A stretch of DNA of 64,000 nucleotides from positions 1-64,000 of the forward strand of contig KE561038.1 of NCBI GenBank assembly GCA_000442015.1, read 5' to 3'. The position numbers and the translations under genes are program-made. The notes under the pieces were generated by a model. The model was not told the DNA's origin, made no database searches, and worked only from the letters and a program-made list of their open reading frames with translations. Positions 55,635 to 64,000 of the stretch are shown piece by piece (the stretch's first letter is position 1; the number at the start of each line of letters is the position of its first letter). Origin of the DNA: Rozella allomycis CSF55 (taxonomy: Eukaryota > Rozellomycota).

Positions 55635-57095
55635 ATGAACTGGTCACGAATTCTTTCATTATGCTCTATATTGCTCAGCATAGTTGCCACTTATAATTTT
55701 ACCGTACATGAAAGAGCAGCTTTAAGAAGAGTAACAGGTAATGCTGTCTTGAGGTCGTTTGCTATGGCTTTACCACTAGCACCTATTGCTACTCTAACTT
55801 TTGCGTTACTCACTATTTATTATCCTATAAAGTCACTGAGATCGGCTATAGATGGGGATTTATTAGCTTCACGGCGGCATCTTATCATGGGAGGGCAAAA
55901 TTTTCTTCAAATGATGGTTAGCCCATTGTTACCTATAATGGTTCCGACTATAACAGGAATAAGGACTTACGTATCATCCAGAGAAGTTTTGTTGAGTGAA
56001 AAATATAAAATTACAGTCAATATAAGAAGAGATGATAAAGATCAAATTCTGCGAGTAGGATTACAAATATTTCAGAGAAACACTATTGAATCTTTAAAAA
56101 TGGCAAGATTTCATGTAAATTTTGAAGATGAATTCGGTTCCGATCATGGGGGACTTTCAAGGGAATATTTTTTTCTTTTCGCCAAGTATCTCTTTGAGGG
56201 AGAAAATTCGTTCATTAAATTCGATAAAACTTTGGGCTATTATCGCTTCAAAACTTCACTTCCCGAGCCGAAGGAAATATTTGCAATCTTAGGGAAGATA
56301 ATTGGATTCTACACTTTCAAATCGATGCCGATAGGGGTTCCATTCGTTCCATCATTCTACAAAATACTTTTAGATATCCCATTAAAAGCCACAGATTATG
56401 AGAATGATGATCCTCAAACTTATCTCAATTTAATTTCATTGAAGGGCATGAGGGATAGCGAACTGGATGGCATGGAATTATACTTTCCAAACAATAAAGA
56501 AAGAAAAGTCACCATAGAAAACGTTGATGATTATATAAAGTAATTTCTAAAATTCAATTTAAATAGTGAAAACGCAATCTATTTGATGCATGGGTTTGCG
56601 GAAACCGAATTCAGCATTATCAAGGATAATTTTAAACAATTCGTTAAAACAAACAAATGGAATCCAACCTCACTTAAAGTAAATACTATTTATCAAATTA
56701 AGATTTAAGAAACTTCTAACGGGCGAAATGGATTACGCAAACATTAAGCGAGTTTTACAAAATAGCGTGAGACTCGATAAATATGATAAGAGTGATTCAA
56801 CCATAAAACATCTATTCCGGTATTTAGATGAAGCATCAGATGAAATACTACGGCATTTTTGGATTTTCATAAGTGGGACAGAGTACATTCCAGAGAATCC
56901 TGATTGGAAAGTAATAAAATGTTGTAGTAACGAACTTCACTTGCTACCACAAGCACATACATGGTAATTAAAAGGTCTTTGATTTTAAACTATAGTTTCA
57001 ATATATTGGAATTGCCACCTTACCCAACGTACAAAGTGCTTAAACAAAAAATAGACATCGCTATTGAGTTTGCTCACCATTATGGATTTATTTAA
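55635..57095 (+). CDS. Membrane-anchored HECT-type E3 ubiquitin ligase
   Basis: Three introns (27, 31, 32 nt) give 456 residues. The first 120 hold about three hydrophobic segments (ILSLCSILLSIVATYNF, AMALPLAPIATLTFALLTIY, NFLQMMVSPLLPIMVPTI). The rest is a HECT domain: NFEDEFGSDHGGLSREYFFL, LGKIIGFYTFKSMPIGVPFV, NLISLKGMRDSELDGMELYF, ENAIYLMHGFAETEFSIIKD, FWIFISGTEYIP, LLPQAHTCFNILELPPYPTY and IAIEFAHHYGFI. The ubiquitin-accepting Cys is intact, and its codon is split by the last intron (TG|T). A HECT ligase reduced to a membrane anchor plus catalytic domain is unusual. AATAAA overlaps the stop. Confidence 0.85.
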
Positions 57096-57207
57096 TAAAC
57101 ACACTTTAGATAAATTGTCTACAACAAAGCTCTACAACAAAACACTACAACAAAACACATAATTCCGTCTGTTAAAGACGTGTTGCGCTCTGAAACTTTA
57201 CCCATAA

Positions 57208-57213
57208 GCGAAC

Positions 57214-57255
<42 letters not shown>

Positions 57256-57280
57256 TCGTGTTCGATCCACGATGTTCGCA
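57208..57280 (+). tRNA. tRNA-Phe: tRNA-Phe (GAA)
   Basis: A full cloverleaf: acceptor GCGAACA/TGTTCGC plus discriminator A, D-arm GCTCAGTTGGGAGAGC, anticodon arm TCAGA-CTGAAGA-TCTGA with anticodon GAA, and T-arm TCGTG-TTCGATC-CACGA. No intron. A (CAA)-rich tract lies 50-90 bp upstream. No T-run separates it from the next tRNA. Confidence 0.95.
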
Positions 57281-57285
57281 CTCTT

Positions 57286-57367
57286 GGTTGGGTGGCCGAG
57301 CGGTCCAAGGCGTGAGTTTAAGGCACTCATCTCTTCGGAGGCAAGGGTTCGAATCCCTTCCCAATCA
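57286..57367 (+). tRNA. tRNA-Leu: tRNA-Leu (AAG)
   Basis: This is a class II tRNA with a long variable arm. Acceptor is GGTTGGG/CCCAATC, D-arm GCCGAGCGGTCCAAGGC, anticodon arm TGAGT-TTAAGGC-ACTCA with anticodon AAG, variable arm TCTCTTCGGAGG, T-arm AGGG-TTCGAAT-CCCT. No intron. A run of eight T follows, a Pol III terminator. Confidence 0.95.
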
Positions 57368-57380
57368 ATCATTTTTTTTC
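57368..57380 (+). terminator. RNA polymerase III T-run terminator
   Basis: A run of eight T residues lies within 15 bp downstream of tRNA-Leu. No comparable run sits between the two tRNA genes. Confidence 0.75.
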
Positions 57381-57512
57381 GTTTGTCCCTTTTGAAATAA
57401 TTGTCTGATCGATTCTGATCTTTAAATTTTCATTTTCCAGGCTCTAAATCTTGTTAATTTTGACTCGATTCTAAACATTGATTTTTCTTTCAAAATTCGT
57501 AATTCAATCTTC

Positions 57513-58585
57513 ATGGAAAATGTGAACGAATCATTATTTGGTCTTGATGGACTTTTTTGGTCATATGTGCCTTGTTTTATAAGCGATGTATTAGGGTTAA
57601 AAAGCTCTGTTTACACTGGTAAGTATCGTGCTACTCAAATAGCAGATATATTTTTTATCCAAAATCATCCTATTCGATTCGTACATGTCTTAGGTATATT
57701 AATAGCCGTAGATAGAAAATCTAAATTTACTGTTCTCCACAGTATTAAGCTTCACTTTGCTGAAATAGTTGATGATGGAACTGGTGTCATAGCCTGTGTA
57801 CTATGGAATGAACAGGAATCAAAAAGCGCCAGAGAATTTCATCTTGGTTATTGCTATTCACTACAAGGCAAAGTGAATTTCTTTAATGAGCTAAAACAAT
57901 TAAATGTTCAAAGAATAAGTATGATCACTAGCCAAACATTCCTCTAGAAAAAATTGATGATCCGTATTTTGAGATGTATTGGAATTTGCATGTATTAGAT
58001 ATTAAAAAAGGAATTGTCGAAACTCCTTCTAAGCTGCCTTCTATTGAAGATGCTAAGAAATTGCTACATGAAAATGAGGAAACCGTTGTACTTTTATTTA
58101 TAGCCTGTCACATGTAGGAAACTGTCACATCGTTAGATGCTCTGATCAAAGATTTGAACACAAGATATAAACGCGAATATTCGTACTCGGAACTGAAAGA
58201 ACTTTTTCACATGGTATTTAAAAGTTCCATTTAAAAATAGCATGGAATTAGAGAAAATATCGAAATTGGACAAACAATGACTTTATTGCAGTCTGATTGC
58301 TTCGTGCGTCTTCTTCCCTCAGGAAAATATAGAATCTACACAGACGAGGAGTTAATCGAAACAATAAAAGATATAATCATGAATTCAGACACTATTGATA
58401 TTGTTTCGGGTACCTTATTATGTGGTTCTGAATAAGGTGTTAAGATTACTGAAATTATTCAAAAAGTTAAAGACATAAATTTTCTGGCGGGAGTTTCCTT
58501 TGGCAGGATTCTAAAAGTGATAACAAAAATGATTGATTCATCGATTATTTATGAGATAAACAACAAAGAATACAAATGCCTTTAG
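57513..58585 (+). CDS. STN1: CST telomere-capping subunit STN1
   Basis: STN1 is the OB-fold subunit of the Cdc13/Ctc1-Stn1-Ten1 complex, which caps telomeres and aids fill-in synthesis. Four introns (29, 33, 27, 27 nt) give 318 residues. It starts MENVNESLFGLDGLFWSYVP, then FFIQNHPIRFVHVLGILIAV, EIVDDGTGVIACVLWNEQES and DPYFEMYWNLHVLD (OB fold). Two winged-helix-like modules follow (SYSELKELFHMHGI; KITEIIQKVKDINFLAGVSF). The frame meets TAG at 58583-58585 inside the second winged helix. It then stays open for 29 codons to TAA at 58673-58675, where an AATAAA follows at once. The real end may therefore be 58675. Confidence 0.82.
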
Positions 58586-58791
58586 AAGAATAAGGCAGTG
58601 ATCATTGCTGATTCCGCACGTGTATCACGTTTGATCATTTATGGAATAGTCAAATGTGGATCAAATGCCTTTTAAAATAAATTAAGCGTTTTCTTTATAT
58701 ATCGAGCATCATAAATTTACCTTAAAGTTAAATTTAAAGAAATTGGGATCATGCCGCGGAGAATTCCAAATTGGACAAGCCTCTTTTTTTC

Positions 58792-59544
58792 ATGTCCACA
58801 TTAAGTTGGTTTTCTCAACTACCCCATACAGCCCCATTGAATAATCTTTTAATTGGTAACAATTATTAATTGTGTTCATTGATAGAATGGCTCAACCAGA
58901 GAGTGCTTAACCTTATACCAGTTAAAAAATCTTGCCCCTCAATTCTCCCATCTGTAAAAAGCTTTGTAAATATGATTTCAAATCATTCCCGTTGTATTCC
59001 TGTTATTCTTCTTATAACTATAATATACATTGATCGACTAAGAGCAAGGCTTCCGTCGCATGCTACCGGAAACACTGAAACTCCACATCGTATTGTGCTT
59101 GCATCTATGATAATTGCAACCAAGCAAATGAATGATAGCCCTCCCAAAAATAAGCACTGGATTTCATTTTCTGGCAGGTATTTCTCTGTTTTTGAAGTGA
59201 ATATGATGGAACGACAGTTATTAGCTTTGCTTGATTATCAAACCAACATTGATGCGAGAGAAATATGCTATTATATCGAGGGTGCTCGTCTAGAGGAGCA
59301 AATAATGGCTCAGGCCTACCTGGTGCCTGTCAGCTTGGGGCTTGGCCGAATAGTAAACAATGACTTTTGTAACTCAACAAATGCATTCAATGAAAACAAA
59401 CAATTTTTTGAAAGTCATGCACCTGAATTTTGCTCAATACTCCCATCTTCGAATTATCAAACAAAATACCTGGATGATTCTATCATGAGCCTTTATGTAA
59501 GGCCAGTTTTGAAGCTGTACGAAAACCCTAGTGTCTCTGTATAA
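58792..59544 (+). CDS. Cyclin, PHO80/PCL-like
   Basis: One 30-nt intron gives 240 residues: MSTLSWFSQLPHTAPLNNLL, then VILLITIIYIDRLRARLPSH, RIVLASMIIATKQMNDSPPK, NKHWISFSGRYFSVFEVNMM and ERQLLALLDYQTNIDAREIC. This is a single cyclin box of the Pho80/PCL type, which partners Pho85/Cdk5-class kinases. Downstream of the box there is only a polar tail. The partner kinase and role cannot be read from sequence. Confidence 0.75.
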
Positions 59545-59601
59545 TATAGTCACATTTTCTTTTATCATAAATATCTTTGTTTATTGTTTTGAACTATTTT
59601 G

Positions 59602-60237
59602 ATGCAAAAACTGTTAGTGTTATTTCAATTTCTTCTTTTCCGTATCTCAAGTGGTTCAATTTTTGTATTTCCATCGACAATTTCCTCTACAAGTCTGTTG
59701 AATTTAGTTATTCTAAATCGTGATATTTGCCCATTGTCTAGCCAAAACATAACAAATTTTATTGTTAATGTAGACCCAAGTGTAAATTATTTGGAACTAA
59801 AGGCCACAAATAATTCTGGATCATTGACTTCATATTCACCAATTCGGTTCAAGCCAATTTTGGCGGGACAGATTTTATCAGAGAGCATTGTTGCGATTGT
59901 CGGGGATAAATTTAATGATACAAATTTAATATTCAATATGTCATGTGGCAATCAAACCATTCAGAAAGATCTAATGCTAAAGAAGGACGTTGGTGTTATA
60001 GCGCAAACCCAGGGCACTGAAACTGTTCAACCAAGTTATAGTGTTAATGAAAAGACTCTCGCTGTTTCAGTTACTTCCCTAATAGTTTCAATCACGTCAT
60101 TGATAATGAGTATTGTTTGTCTAGTGTTTGTCTCAAGGAACCAGCATCCATTAATCCTGAAACCAGTCATTCGTTCGTATGATCACAGATGGTCAGCAAC
60201 ACCCTCAGCAAGATCAAGTGGTTTCCAAAACTTATAA
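59602..60237 (+). CDS. Small type I membrane protein of unknown function
   Basis: A single exon of about 211 residues. It has a signal peptide (MQKLLVLFQFLLFRISSG), a small ectodomain with several N-glycosylation sequons (NITNF, NNSGS, NDTN, NMSC, NQT), one membrane helix near the C-terminal third (SVTSLIVSITSLIMSIVCLV) and a short basic tail. No family is recognised. The start is the ATG at 59602; the in-frame TTG just before it is ignored. Confidence 0.6.
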   Translation: MQKLLVLFQFLLFRISSGSIFVFPSTISSTSLLNLVILNRDICPLSSQNITNFIVNVDPSVNYLELKATNNSGSLTSYSPIRFKPILAGQILSESIVAIVGDKFNDTNLIFNMSCGNQTIQKDLMLKKDVGVIAQTQGTETVQPSYSVNEKTLAVSVTSLIVSITSLIMSIVCLVFVSRNQHPLILKPVIRSYDHRWSATPSARSSGFQNL

Positions 60238-60276
60238 TATTATTAATAATCAATTAAAAATAAATTTAATTATGAA

Positions 60277-62797
60277 TTAATGATCATGAGTGATGGAATT
60301 CTTTTCTTCTCTCTGTTCTACGTCCTTCTTTGACCATAAAGCGATTCCAAGTTGGTCCATTGGATCAAAAGGTTGTCCCATTTGACGAAAAAATCTCTTT
60401 GAAACATGAATAGCCATGTCTGTAGAAAGGTTGGTGTTTGCTTCTTGAATGCCTTGACAGATCCATTGAGGCAATTTGCTTCGTTTATCTTGTCTGCCAT
60501 AACGCTATATAAAATTAGTCGTTGATTTACTTTATCAGCCAACACCATCAAACCGTAATCGTTTTTACCACGAAGTACTCGTCCAAGACATTGGGCAGCA
60601 TGACGGATAGCATCAAACGTTAAAAACTCATTTTCTCTAATTCTGAATTGTTCTCTCAGATATTCAAGTCTGGCTTTCAAAATTCTACTCTCTGTGTATT
60701 GGTATGGAATTCCGAACATAATTACACAGCGGCCATAGTGATGGTCAAAATCAATTCCCTCTGAAACTTTTCCACGCGCCACGCAAATCAAGACCGAACC
60801 TCTTCCATTTTCGCAGGCCTTTCTGTAGTGATCCAAAGCAATGCTGGTTTCTAGCGCATCTGGAGTTTCAACAAAGATTAATTTGTATTTCATAACTTCA
60901 TTTAATAATCCCTTTTAACGTTGGAGGATAAATTATTACCATTTTATCCCACTGTGAGACAATTGCCTCCATGTATAGATAACTAGGAAAGAAACAAACG
61001 AGTCCATCAGGAGTTATTTTGACCATTTCTAACAAAATATTACCAAAATTTCTAACAACAGCAGGGTCATTACGGACTTCAAACTTGCTACTAACAGCAA
61101 CTTGGTCACTTCCCCTGGTAATAATCAATGGAGAGAAAGAGTTTCTGCTTAAAGACATTTGAAAGCTCTTCAAAGTTACAGGTTCAAATTTAAGCATTTT
61201 GGGATACATTTCTAATGGAGAAAGTGTTCCAGATGTTATGATTACACTTTGAAATCTATCAAATATAGGTTTCATCGCTATTGATGCATCCATACAGCTT
61301 AAATGCAATACTGGATTTGGAACATCTGACTTATCATCTTCAAAAGGCTCCATGATAATGACAAATCCTGCTATCGAAATCGATTTTATTTGTACCTTGA
61401 TTGTATGTACCAACCAGGGTAGCAAAGTAAGCCACCCTCTGCAAAGAAGAAAATTCTTCAATGTTGGTTAATTCTAAAGTTCTAACCAAGGAAGATAATC
61501 TTTCGGCACAAAATCGAAGAGGCTTTTGGTCAATCATGGTTGATTGCTTTAAATCAAACCTGAAAGATAATGGGCTTTCAGAAACAACATGCATTATTTT
61601 CAGTTTGGACTTTAAATATTCAACAAATCTTCTTAAAAGAGAAACAAAATGTTCTGCTTTTCGAATACTTCCAGGGATGGACTCTTTCAGAATGTCATCA
61701 GGAAGAACAGGATTGGAAAGAAATTGGTCAGTTTCTCTATCAGCTTTGGTTTTACGAAGACCCTCCACTAATTTTTTGTATTCGTTCTTCAATTTGTCCG
61801 CATCTCTTTCCTTTATTCTATTATGGATATGGTGATGAATTACTCTTCGATTCGTTGTGCCAATTTTGAAATACTCTTGGCGCTCGCTTCTACATTTTGT
61901 TTTGTCAAATCAACGCTCATGCTTTCTATGCAAACGTTATCGATATTGTGGGCTTCATCAAAAACAACAATGCAGTCTTTGCTCATTTCTTTGGAAACCA
62001 AGTCTGCAATCTTTGGATCTAACAAGTAATGATAACTATAAACGATCACATTCGCATTTTGAAGCTATAAATTATAAACGTAAAGTTAAATTACAGTGTA
62101 GCGAGAAAGAAAGTAAGGGCAGTAGCCTTTTGATTTTCCATAATCTTTTAATTCATCCAATGTGTAAACACCACTAGGAAGGCTAACTTTTCTATCTAAA
62201 TCTTCAATGTTTTCGTAAAATTCACACGTTTTTATTTGGCTATCGTTTTTAGCACTATCTCGGATCCACGACGCTGTTAATTCCAAACATCTTGCATCTA
62301 CAACCTTTCCAAACCTTTCTTGACTAACCTTTATTTATTTAAACCTTAGTCTTTTACTTTCTCGTGAATGCAAAGATTTTTTCTTGATGACAATCCCAGT
62401 CCAAGAAATCCCAACTTCTTCCCAACTTCTTTTTCAATGTATTTAATCAAATTTCGCAACTCTATAAGCGTCTTTTCTATTTCTGGAACTGTACGACTAC
62501 AATATATCAGTTTTCTATTGCCTTGGTTATGCTTATAGTTAAAACAGATTTCAAATCATACCATCTGATATGAAATAATAAAAGACAATAAAGTAACTGT
62601 TTTCCCTGTTCCTGAAGGCATTTCTAAAGCACAGTGACCCTGTTATTCATAATATTTTATGTTACTTTAGCGTCCAGCGCTTTTTTTAGTTCAACCATGT
62701 ATTCATATTGTTCTGGGTAAATATAATCATAAGGAAAGAACACATCTAAACCACCTATGTTTAGTCTGTTTAAAATGGATCAATTCTCTATACTTCA
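60277..62797 (-). CDS. RAD3: TFIIH DNA helicase XPD/RAD3
   Basis: This iron-sulfur superfamily 2 helicase of TFIIH opens DNA in nucleotide-excision repair. The first exon is only five bases (ATGAA), followed by a 28-nt intron and then [19 protein letters not shown]. Motif I is [13 protein letters not shown], motif Ia [12 protein letters not shown], and the Fe-S region includes [22 protein letters not shown] and YCPYFLSRY. Motif II is [13 protein letters not shown]. Then [37 protein letters not shown] and [18 protein letters not shown] (motifs IV-VI). The C-terminus is [18 protein letters not shown]. Eight or so introns. All motifs look intact. Confidence 0.95.
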
Positions 62798-62934
62798 TTT
62801 AGGATTTTTCTTAAAAAATTAGTTCCGCAAATTCATCAATAATAGAGAGGATAATCAAAAATAGGCAATATATTTATTAGTATAGTTGTACCAAAACTCT
62901 ATATTTATTTTATAATGCAAAACTCAAAACATAA

Positions 62935-63759
62935 TTATTGATGGATGCCGCGCTTCAATAACCGATTTTGAATAATCGGAGTAAATTTCAACAATTTTGG
63001 CAGCACATTCTTGTCTAATTTGTCGTAAACAAATGTGCCGCTTAAACAGAAACATTGTTCACAGTCATCGTCTCGGTCAGATCTATTCAACGACTGGAGT
63101 TGTTTTGATAATGCCTGGCCTTGGCCATCGGCGATTTCAGTTAACTTTTTATAAACGTCAATACCAAATAAATTGTCTTCCTTTCCATATATTTTCCAAA
63201 CTATCCGGGAAAATTCCAGAGCCATCTTGATAGCTAGGCGAACAGATGTGTCCTTTACGTTGAAGATATGGTTCAGTCGGTCGATGGCGCTGACCATAAT
63301 CTCATTGCTGCTGCAATAACAGAGATGGTCTTTCAGTTTTTTGGAATCACGGGTTGCTTTTTGATTTTGATTTTTTGGCAGTAGCCTTTTCTCCTTTTTA
63401 AACAATTCAGTTGCAGCCTTAATATTTTCACGTTTTCTTTTTCGATTTGATAATTCTGGGATTAAAGCCTGCTCAACCTGATAATTATAAACGCCATTAT
63501 CAGTGACGGTTTTCGACCTGAAAGTCATTTGGTCATCAGAAATTTCATCGATTTGGATCATAGGCTTGCTATTAACTACTAGAGGCCTCTCAAATGGACA
63601 TAGTGGATTTAATGCCAAACCTGCACTACCATTGATTGTAGGTGTTTGTAACTGGTCTAGATAGGCCCTTTGCGTATTAGTGTAATTATTTAGCGCGAAA
63701 AAAAATAATATCGATGCGAAAAATGCATGAACTGGAAGAGTTTTCCCTACTGAAACCAT
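62935..63759 (-). CDS. Protein of unknown function with N-terminal membrane/signal segment
   Basis: A single exon of about 274 residues. It starts MVSVGKTLPVHAFFASILFF, a hydrophobic segment that is either a signal peptide or an anchor. A basic patch (SNRKRKRENIKAA, FKKEKRLLPKNQNQK), paired cysteines (DHLCYCSSN, DDDCEQCFCLSG) and helices (RLNHIFN, RLAIKMALEFSRIVWKIYG) follow. The C-terminus is basic. I recognise no family. The ATG at 63759 is used; an in-frame GTG two codons upstream is ignored. Confidence 0.5.
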   Translation of the reverse strand: MVSVGKTLPVHAFFASILFFFALNNYTNTQRAYLDQLQTPTINGSAGLALNPLCPFERPLVVNSKPMIQIDEISDDQMTFRSKTVTDNGVYNYQVEQALIPELSNRKRKRENIKAATELFKKEKRLLPKNQNQKATRDSKKLKDHLCYCSSNEIMVSAIDRLNHIFNVKDTSVRLAIKMALEFSRIVWKIYGKEDNLFGIDVYKKLTEIADGQGQALSKQLQSLNRSDRDDDCEQCFCLSGTFVYDKLDKNVLPKLLKFTPIIQNRLLKRGIHQ

Positions 63760-63822
63760 TTTCACAAGTGGTGGCTGAATTCACGAGGGTGGCAAAGCAA
63801 AAGTATTTTAAGAAGTTTATTT

Positions 63823-64000
63823 TTAGTCGTCATCCGGATCACCAAGATGTGATAGATCAATTTTCTTTCTCGTAGGCCTTTGAATTTCCTTTATGTGATT
63901 ATGCTATCTGATTTACTTTTTCATCATCGGAAGTAACATTAACATCTTCTTTATCTTTGAACCCTGAGTCTTCTAACTCCTTTAATTCTGAAGCTAAATC
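63823..64000 (-). CDS. 3' end of an unrecognised gene (partial)
   Basis: Two exons joined by a 28-nt intron (about 63887-63914) code an acidic then basic tail: DLASELKELEDSGFKDKEDV, NVTSDDEK, EIQRPTRKKIDLSHLGDPDD, ending at TAA 63823-63825. AATAAA follows two bases after the stop. The gene runs off the right edge. Family unknown. Confidence 0.55.

Noticed and set aside
57119-57364. Two minus-strand frames of 66 and 81 residues
   Set aside because: They lie antisense across two perfect tRNA genes. Such tRNA-antisense frames are a common source of spurious proteins.

Overview
This is a gene-dense, AT-rich nuclear segment of a unicellular eukaryote. About 50 protein genes and two tRNAs lie on both strands, mostly separated by less than 150 bp. 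Nearly every multi-exon gene is cut by tiny GT-AG spliceosomal introns. Those I could delimit by reading frame and family conservation are 20-38 nt, most of them 26-30 nt. Gene content points to an opisthokont with a motile flagellum, aerobic mitochondria, GPI anchors and meiosis. Flagellar or flagellum-associated genes are IFT80, axonemal dynein DNAI1, PPP1R42, lebercilin-like, PACRGL, C11orf65/MFI and CXorf65-like. HOP1 marks meiosis. F420-free ordinary mitochondrial genes are SDHC, LETM1 and a Twinkle helicase. A SET9-type H4K20 methyltransferase, Gpt2/Sct1-type acyltransferase and ETT1-like protein are fungus-like. Together with compactness and AT bias this fits a zoosporic early-diverging fungus such as Cryptomycota (Rozella). 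The placement is inference from gene content, not from a search.

Layout. 0-6.7 kb: unresolved exons, BUD31, a secreted superoxide-dismutase-like protein, thiolase, glutathionyl-hydroquinone reductase and the MYST acetyltransferase ESA1. 6.8-9.9 kb: PPP1R42, a small protein, lebercilin-like and eL30. 10-19 kb: HOP1, SMU1, GPI transamidase PIG-K, a filamin-repeat surface protein, SEM1, SAP18 and SPRTN. 19-31 kb: zinc alcohol dehydrogenase, nicotinamide riboside kinase, a secreted protein, CXorf65-like, Twinkle, NOP16, glycerol-phosphate acyltransferase, PACRGL, FHIT and NUDT19-type Nudix. 31-43 kb: MFI, SDHC, LETM1, IFT80, SET9, an ETT1-like protein and an HTH protein. 43-55 kb: CFT1/CPSF1, DNAI1, DCPS, a dysferlin-domain protein, a coiled-coil protein and a small mitochondrial protein. 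55-64 kb: membrane-anchored HECT ligase, tRNA-Phe and tRNA-Leu, STN1, a cyclin, a small membrane protein, XPD/RAD3 and two unknowns.

Three genome-scale habits stand out. (1) An AATAAA hexamer overlaps or touches the stop codon in about 20 genes, so 3' UTRs must be very short. (2) Divergent gene pairs share very short promoters (89, 70, 47 and 31 bp between start codons), and one pair may start on the same CATG. (3) Nearly every single N joins two near-identical copies of the same sequence. These look like unmerged contig ends from two alleles, not real tandem duplications, and they interrupt several gene models.

I see no CRISPR array, virus-like element, rRNA or recognisable transposon. Exon-intron structures below were worked out by eye from frame continuity and remembered family sequences. 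No alignment or database search was run.
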